This document shows, piece after piece, positions 43,254 to 52,364 of a DNA stretch of 64,000 nucleotides (positions are counted from its first letter, which is position 1; each line of letters opens with the position of its first letter). Under the pieces are notes generated by a model. The model was not told the DNA's origin and searched no databases. It was given only the letters and a program-made list of their open reading frames with translations. The DNA is from QPIN01 sp965224575. Its GTDB lineage: Bacteria > Pseudomonadota > Gammaproteobacteria > Methylococcales > Methylomonadaceae. The stretch covers positions 3,038,001 through 3,102,000 of the forward strand of contig CBDCZQ010000006.1 of assembly GCA_965224575.1 (NCBI GenBank), written 5' to 3'. Made by a program: the position numbers and the translations under genes.

Positions 43254-43976
43254 ATGAAAATCCTTGTTGTTGGAGCAAGTGGCGCAACGGGTCGGTTACT
43301 GGTGGAGCAGTTGTTAAATGGTGGGCAGAGTGTCAAGATAATTATAAGAACGGGGGGCAGCCTACCCGACACGATTAAAAACCATAAAAATGTGTCCATA
43401 ATCTATGCAAGTGTCCTAGATCTTAACGATACCGAAATTGCTGAGCATGTAAAAGGTTTTGATGCAGTCGCCTCGTGCCTGGGGCACAATATGAATGTTA
43501 AGGGGGTTTATGGTCAACCTCGCAGGCTTGTGACAGATGCTACTCGTCGATTATGCAAAGCAATTAAGGCAAACAACCCAGATAAGCCAGTCAAGTTTGT
43601 GCTCATGAACACCACTGGCAACCGAAATCAAGACCTATCAGAGCAGATTTCGTATGCTCAACACTGTGTCATTTGGCTGCTGCGATTGCTGTTACCTCCG
43701 CAAGTAGACAACGAGAAGGCGGCAGATTATTTACGTATAGAAGTTGGTCAGAATGATCGCGTAATTGAGTGGGTCGTAGTTCGTCCAGATGGTTTGGTCG
43801 ATAAAAGCGAGGTGTCAGAATATGAAATACACCCCTCACCCACTAGAAGCGCAATATTTGATGCGGGCACGACTAGTCGAATTAACGTGGGTCACTTCAT
43901 GGCTGATCTTATTACAAACCATGACACATGGATTAGATGGAAAGGTCAAATGCCTGTGATTTATAACAGGACTTAG
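43254..43976 (+). CDS. NAD(P)H-binding atypical SDR (NmrA/YwnB-like)
   Basis: A 240-residue Rossmann-fold protein: MKILVVGASGATGRLLVEQL, ASCLGHNMNVKGVYGQPRRL, FVLMNTTGNRNQDLSEQ and VVRPDGLVDKSEVSEYE. It is an atypical short-chain dehydrogenase that binds NAD(P) in the GxxGxxG loop; no classical YxxxK is evident. Substrate unknown. Strong site AAAGGAGG before ATG 43254. Its deletion-bearing duplicate is at 36443. Confidence 0.88.
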   Translation: MKILVVGASGATGRLLVEQLLNGGQSVKIIIRTGGSLPDTIKNHKNVSIIYASVLDLNDTEIAEHVKGFDAVASCLGHNMNVKGVYGQPRRLVTDATRRLCKAIKANNPDKPVKFVLMNTTGNRNQDLSEQISYAQHCVIWLLRLLLPPQVDNEKAADYLRIEVGQNDRVIEWVVVRPDGLVDKSEVSEYEIHPSPTRSAIFDAGTTSRINVGHFMADLITNHDTWIRWKGQMPVIYNRT

Positions 43977-44078
43977 TAAAGATAGATTCTTGTGATTAAG
44001 ACAGTAATCCAGAAACACATGAGGAAATAATTATGGTTAAACCTATGGAGCAAGGATTCAATAACCTCTCGAAGCTAT

Positions 44079-44870
44079 ATGAAGAAAGTAGAATTCATTA
44101 TAAATAATAATTTGGAACCATTCGTCAATTGTATTATGACCGACGAAAGCGATGTTGCGAATTCACATACTAACATTCCTTTATACGCAGACGGATACCC
44201 TGGAATCATGTTCCAGCAATCAGAAAATGGATTGTATCTATTACCTAAGAAAAAGAAATTATCTGAACTTTTTCTCTATGGTCAAACGCTAGACCCAGTA
44301 TCTTTAGATATTGAGGGCAGATATAAATTTATCGTTTTTCAATTATACCCGTTTGCATCAAAATACCTTCTTGGCATTGATCCGAAAGAACTAAACGATG
44401 ATTGCTATGACTTATTACAAATGAGTCATATTGATATTGAATCCTATAGAATTAAGTTAATAGATTCAGATAATCTAGAACAGCAAGTAAAGATTATTTC
44501 AGATTTAACGCAGCAATTAGTTAAATCGAATAAAGTAACTGAAAACGATAGTGTTCAACAAGCTATTTCTATAGTTATAGAATATAAGGGACAAATAAAA
44601 GTAAAAGAGTTATTGGAGCAACTTTATATAACTGAACGTACTCTGGAACGCAATTTTATATCGCAGGTAGGCTTAACGCCTAAACAATTTCTCAAAATCA
44701 TCCAGTTTCAGTATTCATTACAAAAACTCTCCGAAGCAAAATTCAATAAATTAATTGATGTAGGTTTTGACAGCGGGTTTACTGACCAATCTCATTTTAT
44801 CAGAGTATTTAAAAGATACACTGGCCAAACGCCTACCTATTTTCTTAAGCATATAAGCCCTGCCCACTAG
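44079..44870 (+). CDS. AraC-family transcriptional regulator (2)
   Basis: A 263-residue regulator with an N-terminal sensor region (LYLLPKKKKLSELFLYGQTL) and C-terminal double helix-turn-helix: LLEQLYITERTLERNFISQV, LTPKQFLKIIQFQYSLQKLS and DVGFDSGFTDQSHFIRVFKR. No ribosome site is strong. It precedes, in the same direction, an SDR and a DUF1772 gene that it probably controls. Confidence 0.9.
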   Translation: MKKVEFIINNNLEPFVNCIMTDESDVANSHTNIPLYADGYPGIMFQQSENGLYLLPKKKKLSELFLYGQTLDPVSLDIEGRYKFIVFQLYPFASKYLLGIDPKELNDDCYDLLQMSHIDIESYRIKLIDSDNLEQQVKIISDLTQQLVKSNKVTENDSVQQAISIVIEYKGQIKVKELLEQLYITERTLERNFISQVGLTPKQFLKIIQFQYSLQKLSEAKFNKLIDVGFDSGFTDQSHFIRVFKRYTGQTPTYFLKHISPAH

Positions 44871-44949
44871 AGTTTGTCGGTTTTGTTCTATTTATAGAGT
44901 CCTCTTGTAAATATAATTAACCCATATTATTTAACAAGAGGAACAAACA

Positions 44950-45582
44950 ATGAAACTAATCATATTTGGCGCTACAGGAACCATTGGAAACCACATAGTT
45001 GAACAGTCTTTAGACAAAGGTTATGAAGTTTCCGCTTTTTCCAGAAACAGGGATCATTTAAATAAATTTAATCATCCCAATTTGAATAAGATACAAGGAC
45101 ATATTTTTAACCCAAAAGATGTACAGAAAGCAGTTAAAGGTCAGGATATTGTGGTCATAGTACTAGGGTCTGGGAAAAGCCGTCATAATATTGTCCGTTC
45201 TGAGGGCAGCAAAAATATTATAGATGCGATGAAAATGAATGGTGTTAAACGATTGATCTGTCAATCAACGTTAGGTGCAGGTGAAAGTAAAGGGAACTTA
45301 AATTTTTTTTGGAAGAACATCATGTTTGGATGGTTTTTAAAACAAGTCCTACTAGATCATGAATTGCAAGAAGAGTATGCTAAAAATAGCGGATTAAATT
45401 GGACTATCGTTAGGCCTGCAGCATTTACTGATGGAGAAAAAACAGAAAATTATAGGCATGGATTTAGTTCAGTTGATAAATCAGTAAAGTTGAAAATTTC
45501 GAGGGCTGATGTTGCAAATTTTATTATTGAGCAATTCGATTCCAGCATTTATCTTTTTAAGTCGCCTGGATTATCCTACTGA
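44950..45582 (+). CDS. NAD(P)-dependent epimerase/dehydratase-like SDR
   Basis: A 210-residue atypical SDR: MKLIIFGATGTIGNHIVEQS, IVVIVLGSGKSRHN, LICQSTLGAGESKG and WTIVRPAAFTDGEKTENY. Same superfamily as the protein at 43254 but clearly divergent. Ribosome site AAGAGGAAC. It is followed after 11 bp by a DUF1772 membrane protein, a pairing that suggests a small reductive or detoxifying unit. Confidence 0.88.
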   Translation: MKLIIFGATGTIGNHIVEQSLDKGYEVSAFSRNRDHLNKFNHPNLNKIQGHIFNPKDVQKAVKGQDIVVIVLGSGKSRHNIVRSEGSKNIIDAMKMNGVKRLICQSTLGAGESKGNLNFFWKNIMFGWFLKQVLLDHELQEEYAKNSGLNWTIVRPAAFTDGEKTENYRHGFSSVDKSVKLKISRADVANFIIEQFDSSIYLFKSPGLSY

Positions 45583-45593
45583 GAGTTTTTGCT

Positions 45594-46088
45594 ATGAGCA
45601 TACAGATAATTTTCCTGTTTTTGGCAATATTGACTACAGGTCTTATGGCAGGCATTTTCTTTACCTGGACAAATGCAGTAACCCCTGGAATTGGTCAATT
45701 AAGTGATTTAGGGTATTTGAGAGCTTTACAATCAATGAATAGAGTCATATTGAATCCGGCATTTTATATAGTCTTTATATGCCCTATTATTATGTTACCT
45801 CTAGCTACTTTACTAAATTACAATTCCGCCTCATCTTTGGTCTTTACGCTTTTATTAATTGCTTCTGTTATCTATTTATTGGGCGTATTTATTATCACCA
45901 TAAGGGGAAACATTCCTTTAAATAACTTATTGGATAAAAGTGATTTAGAAGATTTTAGTATAGAAGATGCAAGTAAATTGAGAAATGAAATAGAAACAAA
46001 ATGGAATAATTTCAATTTGATCCGTACTATTACATCATCTATTTCATTTATATTAATGATCATAATATGTTTCTTAATGACTACTTAA
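45594..46088 (+). CDS. DUF1772 (anthrone-oxygenase-like) membrane protein
   Basis: A 164-residue protein with four hydrophobic segments: IIFLFLAILTTGLMAGIFFT, AFYIVFICPIIMLPLATLL, TLLLIASVIYLLGVFIIT and TITSSISFILMIIICFLM. It has the DUF1772 landmarks FTWTNAVTPGIG and RGNIPLNN. The family includes anthrone-oxygenase-like proteins, mostly of unknown function. Co-directional with the upstream SDR. Confidence 0.85.
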   Translation: MSIQIIFLFLAILTTGLMAGIFFTWTNAVTPGIGQLSDLGYLRALQSMNRVILNPAFYIVFICPIIMLPLATLLNYNSASSLVFTLLLIASVIYLLGVFIITIRGNIPLNNLLDKSDLEDFSIEDASKLRNEIETKWNNFNLIRTITSSISFILMIIICFLMTT

Positions 46089-46197
46089 GAATTAGAGAAC
46101 CTAAAGAACTGTAGCATATATATCCTTCTTGGAAAATATTCTAAAAGCGCAAACATTATCAAGTTACTTTCATTAATATAGCAACTGGAGGTATGAA

Positions 46198-47076
46198 ATG
46201 AAACAAGTAACCAGTGATAACTACAGAAAAAGGCTTATTAAAGTCATTGACTATATTTACGCACATCTAAATGGAGATTTAAGCGTTAATGTGTTGGCTG
46301 ATGTTGCCATTATGTCCCCTTATCATTTTCATAGAGTTTATCGGGAACTTGTTCAAGAAACGGTAAATGCTACGATACGGCGTTTACGTCTCCAACATGC
46401 AGCGGTTGAATTGATACGTTCAAATCAACCCATTTCACACATTGCTAAACAGGTTTCTTATGGTAGCCCTGAAGCGTTCAGTCGTGCATTTTCACAACAG
46501 TTTTCTGAAACGCCAAAAGAATATCGAGAGAGTAGACAAACTCAGCAAGTCTCTTTAGAACCTTTTATTGCAATGTTACCTATAAAAAAAAAGGAGTACT
46601 CTATTATGTATAAGGTTGAAATAATGGATTTAGAAGCAAGCGACTTATTAGGCTACAAACACCAAGGTGACTATATGGAAATAGGATCAGTTTTTGAAAA
46701 ACTATTTGTGTATGCTGCGAGCTATCAATTACTTGATGAAAATACTCGGTCGATAGGTATTTACTATGACGATCCTCAATCTGTATCAAAAGACGAACTT
46801 CGTTCAATGGCTTGTATTACAGCGAAAGAAGGGATTGTTCTTGCAGAAAACAGTATGCTTGAAAATATTCAAATACCTGCTGGGAAATATGCAACTGTAC
46901 TTTTTAAAGGATCTTATGCAGAACTAGAGCAGCCTTATAATTGGCTTTTTGGAGAATGGTTGCCCAATAGCGGTTATGAAGCTGCTGATTTTCCACCTTT
47001 TGAAGAATACTTAAACGATCCTAAAGATACCCCACCTAATGAATTATTAACACAGATTCATTGTCTTTTAGCATAA
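46198..47076 (+). CDS. AraC-family regulator with GyrI-like effector domain
   Basis: A 292-residue regulator: N-terminal AraC DNA-binding domain (about residues 10-110: HLNGDLSVNVLADVAIMSPY, HFHRVYREL, QVSYGSPEAFSRAFSQQF) followed by a GyrI/SOUL-like small-molecule domain (about 140-292: VEIMDLEASDLLGYKHQGDY, GIYYDDPQSV, AGKYATVLFKGSY). SbmC/Rob-type proteins of this layout sense drugs. GGAGGT precedes ATG 46198. It is isolated between units, so its target is unknown. Confidence 0.92.
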   Translation: MKQVTSDNYRKRLIKVIDYIYAHLNGDLSVNVLADVAIMSPYHFHRVYRELVQETVNATIRRLRLQHAAVELIRSNQPISHIAKQVSYGSPEAFSRAFSQQFSETPKEYRESRQTQQVSLEPFIAMLPIKKKEYSIMYKVEIMDLEASDLLGYKHQGDYMEIGSVFEKLFVYAASYQLLDENTRSIGIYYDDPQSVSKDELRSMACITAKEGIVLAENSMLENIQIPAGKYATVLFKGSYAELEQPYNWLFGEWLPNSGYEAADFPPFEEYLNDPKDTPPNELLTQIHCLLA

Positions 47077-47257
47077 TTTTTAAAAAAGTAGTTGAATGCT
47101 ACATCGGTCTCTTGCAATATACCCCATGTTCAACTCAACTACTTTCTGGGATAGGTGAAGTATAATCTTATAAAATGCAGTTGAAAGCGGAATCAGTAGC
47201 TTATTCTAAAGACCATGAGCAACTACGTTTTTTAGGACAATGAAGGAGTCTACTTTT

Positions 47258-49102
47258 ATGACCGTTTCCGAGCAAATTCAACATCGCTACGAACTTATTT
47301 TAACGTCAGCAGGTGATGGCATTTATGGTTTAGATCATGAAGGTAAAGGTACTTTTGTTAATCCGGCTGCAATAGCCATGACTGGATGGACAGAAGCTGA
47401 CGTTATTGGGCAACCGGTCCATGAAAAACATCATCATAGTAAAGCTAATGGTAACGCTTATCCTAAAGAAGAATGCCCTATCTATGCGGCTCTGAAAGAT
47501 GGAGCAGTACACCATATCACTGATGAAGTATTTTGGCGTAAGGATGGAAGCAGTTTTCCTGTTCATTACACTAGTACTCCAATTATTGAAAACGATGTCA
47601 TTGTCGGTGCAGTGGTCGTTTTTCAGGATGTCAGTAAAATCAAACAGGCAGAGGCATCACTTACATTATTTCAACGACGCAATGAGCTATTGCTATCAGC
47701 AGCAGGGGAGGGGATTTGTGGTTTTGACTGTAAAGGACAGGTGACATTTATCAATCCCGCTGCATCAACTCTTTTAGCCTGGCAGGATCTGAATCCTATC
47801 GGTCAAAGCATCCATGATATTTTCGGGCTCAATGAACCAGCTGATAAATATTGCCCTGTGCAGAACGTTGTCAATGGTAAAAAACGCTATCAAGCCAGTG
47901 ATAAACAATTTTGGCGAGCGGATGGTAGCAGTTTTTCGGTAGATTTTGTCAGCACACCTATCCTGGAAGGTGATCAACTACAAGGCGTTGTTATGGTCTT
48001 CAGTAATATTACTGAGCGGAAGCAGGCTGAACAGAATCTTAAAAATGCCCACTCTGAAATTGAACAGTTGAAAAATCGCCTACAAGCGGAAAATATTTAT
48101 TTACAGGAACAAATTAATCTTTCTCACATCCATTATCATAAATTTGAGGATATTTTAGGCAAAAGTCAGTCGCTTAAAACTGTATTGCATCAGGTTGAAA
48201 AAGTAGCTCCGACAGACACCACCGTTCTAATTTTAGGTGAAACCGGTACAGGAAAAGAGCTGTTTGCTCGCGCTTTACATAACCTGAGTCAAAGTGAAAA
48301 CCGACCTCTAGTAAAAGTCAATTGTGCAGCATTGCCCGCCAATTTGATTGAAAGTGAATTATTTGGTCATGAAAAAGGCAGTTTTACCGGTGCTACATCG
48401 CGCCGTATCGGTCGTTTTGAATTAGCCCATGATGGCACTCTATTTCTGGATGAAATTGCAGAGTTACCATTAGAGTTACAAGCCAAACTTTTGCGCGTAT
48501 TGCAAGAAGGTGAAATTGAACGGTTAGGGGATTCAAAAACTATAAAAATCAATGTCAGAATTATTGCTGCTACCCACCGCGATTTGAAACAGATGGTTGC
48601 TGATAAGACTTTTCGTGAAGACCTATATTACCGGCTCAGTGTTTTTCCACTGACATTACCCCCATTACGCGAACGCCAACCCGATATTTCGCTGCTAGTG
48701 CAGTGGTTTATTAATAAGTACGCACAGAAAATGGGAAAACAGATCAACCATATCCCACAAGCAGTTATGGATAAACTACTCAACTATCAATGGCCTGGCA
48801 ATGTGAGAGAGTTAGAAAATGTTATTGAACGTGCTGTTATTTTGTCCCCTGATCAAACACTACAGATTTCAGAACTGCAAAATTCTCAAAGCAACTCCAG
48901 CGATGATGTAATTACTTTGAAATCACTGGCTGATATGGAAAAATCTTATATTATTAATGTGCTTGAGATTACTAGCTGGAAAATCTCTGGTGAGTGCGGT
49001 GCTGCATCTGTTTTAGAAATGCATCCGAATACTTTGCGTTCTCGTATGAGCAAACTAGGCATTCGCCGTGCAAATATTGCTAAAAAGATATATCATGAAT
49101 AA
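47258..49102 (+). CDS. Sigma54-dependent PAS-domain transcriptional activator
   Basis: A 614-residue enhancer-binding protein. Two PAS domains (about 10-125 and 135-250: GDGIYGLDHEGKGTFVNPAA; GEGICGFDCKGQVTFINPAA), a coiled-coil linker, then an AAA+ domain with Walker A ILGETGTGKELFARALH, the sigma54-contact loop EKGSFTGATSRR (GSFTGA variant of GAFTGA) and Walker B GTLFLDEIAEL. The C-terminal Fis-type helix-turn-helix ends HPNTLRSRMSKLGIRR. ATG 47258 lies behind AAGGAG. No receiver domain, so it senses directly, perhaps redox or ligand via PAS. Targets were not identified. Confidence 0.93.
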   Translation: MTVSEQIQHRYELILTSAGDGIYGLDHEGKGTFVNPAAIAMTGWTEADVIGQPVHEKHHHSKANGNAYPKEECPIYAALKDGAVHHITDEVFWRKDGSSFPVHYTSTPIIENDVIVGAVVVFQDVSKIKQAEASLTLFQRRNELLLSAAGEGICGFDCKGQVTFINPAASTLLAWQDLNPIGQSIHDIFGLNEPADKYCPVQNVVNGKKRYQASDKQFWRADGSSFSVDFVSTPILEGDQLQGVVMVFSNITERKQAEQNLKNAHSEIEQLKNRLQAENIYLQEQINLSHIHYHKFEDILGKSQSLKTVLHQVEKVAPTDTTVLILGETGTGKELFARALHNLSQSENRPLVKVNCAALPANLIESELFGHEKGSFTGATSRRIGRFELAHDGTLFLDEIAELPLELQAKLLRVLQEGEIERLGDSKTIKINVRIIAATHRDLKQMVADKTFREDLYYRLSVFPLTLPPLRERQPDISLLVQWFINKYAQKMGKQINHIPQAVMDKLLNYQWPGNVRELENVIERAVILSPDQTLQISELQNSQSNSSDDVITLKSLADMEKSYIINVLEITSWKISGECGAASVLEMHPNTLRSRMSKLGIRRANIAKKIYHE

Positions 49103-49219
49103 AAAAAGAAACTGTTAATCTGTACTTTGTGTAGTTATCCTTACGCATCAATCGCTATCACATGGTACTTTCTATCTTTGTTAGAAATAAAAATTTACTG
49201 TCCTTTCAAAAGTGAATAT

Positions 49220-49396
49220 TCAAATATAGATTACACCAGTAAGAGCTAATTCATGTTCATCTATAGTCATCTTTTTACATTTTATTAATTCCTCATCAGT
49301 AATAAGCATATTTAAGGTAAATCCTTTTGTATCAAAAGTAAGGTCTTCAATAAAAATGTCATCTAAGTTTTCGTGTTCATTATCGTTCAATTTCAT
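49220..49396 (-). CDS. Small acidic hypothetical protein
   Basis: A 58-codon minus-strand frame: MKLNDNEHENLDDIFIEDLT, then FDTKGFTLNMLITDEELIK and a C-terminal DEHELALTGVIYI. Acidic, with no signal or membrane segment. The upstream GAGAAAT is only a weak ribosome site and no family is recognised, so it could be chance. The rest of 49103-49594 shows nothing else. Confidence 0.4.
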   Translation of the reverse strand: MKLNDNEHENLDDIFIEDLTFDTKGFTLNMLITDEELIKCKKMTIDEHELALTGVIYI

Positions 49397-49594
49397 AATT
49401 ATTTCTCAGTAGTTAAAATAACAACTTCATTATCTGTAATTAATATGACAATAATATGAACAACAAAAAAAAGTATTTCAACAATAGAGTTTTCAATTTA
49501 ACAATAAATTACTTATTGATAAAAAAATAGAATGTTCTTAAGCAATTGGAATCCAACAATATGCGACTTAACGAATAACTAAGGATTAAGCTGT

Positions 49595-49760
49595 CTTAAG
49601 GAACCTCTGATCAAGTCCAATTATTTTTAGCTTGCTAAAACTGCCGATATTTTTCACGAAGATCGGTGCCATAGAGTGACTATTACGTCTCACTTCGTGA
49701 AAAATAGCGACAGTTTTTTCTGCGCTAAATTCTAATCGACTTAATCAGAGGTTCCTTAAG
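49595..49760 (+). repeat. MITE-like element with CTTAAGGAACCTCTGAT ends, copy 1
   Basis: The 166-bp element has inverted ends CTTAAGGAACCTCTGATCAA and the reverse of CTTAAGGAACCTCTGATTAA. A shorter copy in the opposite orientation is at 53507-53606. The right end overlaps the cytochrome gene at 49756 and supplies its TAA stop codon. Between the ends is a 60-bp segment absent from the other copy, itself containing CACGAAG/CTTCGTG arms. Confidence 0.82.
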
Positions 49761-50778
49761 GATATTCTGCTATCAAACCACCTAAATAACGAAAAATTTC
49801 ACGTATTTCACTCTCTTTTATAAAGTCAGAAAAATGTGGCATACTGACACGTTCTGATTTCAGCATATGCTGTATTTTGGTAATAAGCTGCTTATCGGTG
49901 TGAGACTTAAAATAGGCATTATCAAATATTGGAAGATCAACTTTTTGAAAAAAAATATCTTCATCTTCACCTTTATCATTTAAAGTAGTAATCATCATCG
50001 GGGAGCCATTCGATCCATGACAACTTTGGCAATATCTGTCATAGCTCTCATATCCAGGAGATAGAAGCCGAATAAAAGCAACGACTGATTCAATTTCCTG
50101 TGGGTTCAGTATATTTTCAGTACCAGGCATTGCTTCAATACCTTTTGTAATAATTTGTATTAGTTCTTTATTACTGTGTTGAGCTTGAAAGTTTGAATTA
50201 CTTAAATCTGGTAAAGAGGAGGGCATTTTAGATGACAAACCACCTTTGCCATGACCATACATTCCATGACAGCCCAAACATAATTGGTCGTAAACTTGTT
50301 GTCCAGCTTTGACTTTATTCCATTTTATATTTGGTATTATTTTGATATAGGTTAATAAGGCATTTACCTCAGCATCAGCATCAGTATCAAGGCCTGTTTT
50401 TTTAGACAATTGAACTTGCATTTTTGTACCTGATAATACCCAATCTACAAAATCATTTTCAGATTTTTCAGCAAGCAAGTTATGTTGCAATAAAACAGGT
50501 GCTGGAATGTCCAGATACATATCAGCTTGACCGTTGCCACGACCTTCCCAGCCATGGCAATCAGCACAGTAGTTAATATAAAGCGCTTCTCCGTTAGAAA
50601 ATTTCCTGGGCTTAAAACTGGATGCAGTAGAAGTATGTGGTTGAATAACCTTAATTTTTGTTGTTAAATCTCCAGTCTGTATTGCTGTTTTATTATCAAT
50701 ACCAGCTGAATTTAAGGCTGTTGGCTCACGGTAACAGCTTGATAGAATAATAAACGCTAGAATAATCGACCATTTCAT
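49756..50778 (-). CDS. Tri-heme c-type cytochrome lipoprotein
   Basis: A 340-residue protein with a lipoprotein signal (lipobox LSSC at residue 15) and three heme-binding CxxCH motifs: YCADCHGWEGRG (about residue 72), LCLGCHGMYGHG (about 168) and YCQSCHGSNGSP (about 250). Likely axial Met ligands lie in GIEAMPGTENIL and ERVSMPHFSD. It probably moves electrons at the outer face of the inner membrane or on the outer membrane. Ribosome site CAGGAGA. It ends inside a MITE end. Partner oxidoreductase unknown. Confidence 0.92.
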   Translation of the reverse strand: MKWSIILAFIILSSCYREPTALNSAGIDNKTAIQTGDLTTKIKVIQPHTSTASSFKPRKFSNGEALYINYCADCHGWEGRGNGQADMYLDIPAPVLLQHNLLAEKSENDFVDWVLSGTKMQVQLSKKTGLDTDADAEVNALLTYIKIIPNIKWNKVKAGQQVYDQLCLGCHGMYGHGKGGLSSKMPSSLPDLSNSNFQAQHSNKELIQIITKGIEAMPGTENILNPQEIESVVAFIRLLSPGYESYDRYCQSCHGSNGSPMMITTLNDKGEDEDIFFQKVDLPIFDNAYFKSHTDKQLITKIQHMLKSERVSMPHFSDFIKESEIREIFRYLGGLIAEYP

Positions 50779-50917
50779 TAGACTTCTCCTGTTATCATTT
50801 TATTTTTAATCCTGTTATATTTTGCAGACTAAAATAGCAAATATTATAAAGGGCACCTCTACTAATTGCCTCAGTTTTTTAGACCAAAGCTGAATATCTT
50901 TAGTTCCTGTCGTTATC

Positions 50918-51469
50918 TTAGAAACTCTCTGCGGAATAACGATAAACACGAAGTTCCTCTGACCAATAATTTACTGGTAATCCTGCCTTCATTTTTAAAT
51001 GATGAATAAAAGTAATTGGCTCAGATAGAGATTCCCATACGGAAGGTAAAAATGTGGCTCTGTGCAAACCATCATCAAGAATAAGGCCATCAATACCAGG
51101 TCTAAGCTGCTGGATTAATTCTTCTTCCGATTGGCAATGTAGACTTTTCGCAGGGCTTAGAATAGATAGATGAATGCTAAGGTCATCTAGTTCAGATTCG
51201 TTTAAAGGAGGAAAACGAGGATCAGAAAAGGCGGCCGCATAGCTATTTTTAGCAATATCCTTAGCCAGTGCTCTGCGTGCTTCTAACATGCCGATACAAC
51301 CGCGCAATTGTCCATTTTTGTCTAGTGTAACGAAAGTGGCTCGCTCTACAGTGAGTTCATCGGCCATTGTTGTGAGATCTATCTGCATAGGCAGGCCATA
51401 TTTCAAGCCGTGATCAATAGAGGCTTTGGCCAGATCTTTTAGTATTTTTCTATGGCTATCAGATAGCAT
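50918..51469 (-). CDS. amrA: AmmeMemoRadiSam system protein A (AMMECR1 domain)
   Basis: A 183-residue AMMECR1 protein: RATFVTLDKNGQLRGCIGML with the conserved LRGCIG, AAFSDPRFPPLNESEL, and GIDGLILDDGLHRATFLPSV. It is one of three proteins found together in many bacteria and archaea, with unknown joint function. Its ATG overlaps the MEMO stop (TAATG), so the two are coupled. The gap 50779-50917 carries one GGGCACCTCT repeat arm. Confidence 0.93.
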   Translation of the reverse strand: MLSDSHRKILKDLAKASIDHGLKYGLPMQIDLTTMADELTVERATFVTLDKNGQLRGCIGMLEARRALAKDIAKNSYAAAFSDPRFPPLNESELDDLSIHLSILSPAKSLHCQSEEELIQQLRPGIDGLILDDGLHRATFLPSVWESLSEPITFIHHLKMKAGLPVNYWSEELRVYRYSAESF

Positions 51470-52281
51470 TATGCTATCTCTGTGAATAGATAGGCTCCGT
51501 AACCGACTACGTTATCCTTGCTACTACCAGCCGTATCGCCTGAATTTCTTAAATCAAGAAGACTAGCTTCAAGAGGATGTCGTTGTGCAAAAGTGAGTAA
51601 CCCTCGTATACCAACACAGCCACAGGCATGCATTGAATCTATTGTGTTTACATCCAGGTCTAGAATGGCTTGTGAAGTTATCTTATCAAGTTGCTGTGCT
51701 ATTCGATATGGGTGATAGTGGCTAAGATCGGAACTGATCAAAATGAGTGTTTCAGGGTTTCCCCAAAGAATTTCTATAATACTGGATATAAGCTGAGGGC
51801 TGGCATCTCCGGCAACAATCGGTACAATTGAAAATTTATCCAGTATAGTTTGCAAAAAGGGTAGTTGAACTTCCAGGCTATGTTCAGCTGCATGGGCTTC
51901 ATTAATGATATGGACACCGGTTATTTTTGATAATTTAGCCTGAGCACTTTTATCTATAGGAATAGCCCCCAAAGGGGTATCGAAAGCATCAGCACTGCTG
52001 ATAGCTACTCCGTTAAAACCCACACGATGTGACGGACCAATGATCACCACTTGCTTTATAAGCTGGCGATAAGGTTTAAGCAATGCAAAAGCACTGGCAG
52101 CAATTGGGCCGGAATAGATATAACCCGCATGAGGTACGATAAGCACTTTAGGAACAAAAGCAACAGAAGCAACAGAAGCAGGGTTCGCTTGTGCTAGATC
52201 CTGTTCAATCATATCTTTGAGAGTATCAGGGTTCTCTGGATAAAACATCCCCGCGACGGCAGGTGGTCGAATAGTTTTCAT
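51469..52281 (-). CDS. amrB: AmmeMemoRadiSam system protein B (MEMO family)
   Basis: A 270-residue MEMO-like protein related to class III extradiol dioxygenases: RPPAVAGMFYPENP at the N terminus, LIVPHAGYIYSGPIAASAF, IGPSHRVGFNG, EHSLEVQLPFL and ISSDLSHYHPY with the metal-type histidines. Start ATG 52281 follows TAGGAG with a 6-base gap; ATG 52287 abuts the site. It is divergent from the radical-SAM gene 83 bp away. No classical iron-dioxygenase activity is established. Confidence 0.93.
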   Translation of the reverse strand: MKTIRPPAVAGMFYPENPDTLKDMIEQDLAQANPASVASVAFVPKVLIVPHAGYIYSGPIAASAFALLKPYRQLIKQVVIIGPSHRVGFNGVAISSADAFDTPLGAIPIDKSAQAKLSKITGVHIINEAHAAEHSLEVQLPFLQTILDKFSIVPIVAGDASPQLISSIIEILWGNPETLILISSDLSHYHPYRIAQQLDKITSQAILDLDVNTIDSMHACGCVGIRGLLTFAQRHPLEASLLDLRNSGDTAGSSKDNVVGYGAYLFTEIA

Positions 52282-52364
52282 TTTCATCTCCTAAAGGAGT
52301 ACTATTGAACTTAGTATCCTGCAGACTATTCTGGATTGCAAGATATGATTGAAGAGGTGTCGCT

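Noticed and set aside
43836..44018. Minus-strand frame overlapping the end of the reductase at 43254
   Set aside because: Antisense to a well-supported gene, no start signal, no similarity.
44033..44107. A 24-codon frame just before the second AraC gene
   Set aside because: Too short, and it overlaps the AraC start; it could be a leader peptide but there is no supporting feature.
49756..49760. Overlap of the cytochrome gene with the MITE as an annotation error
   Set aside because: The frame continues cleanly to the TAA inside the element end, so the overlap is real and is reported as a finding.
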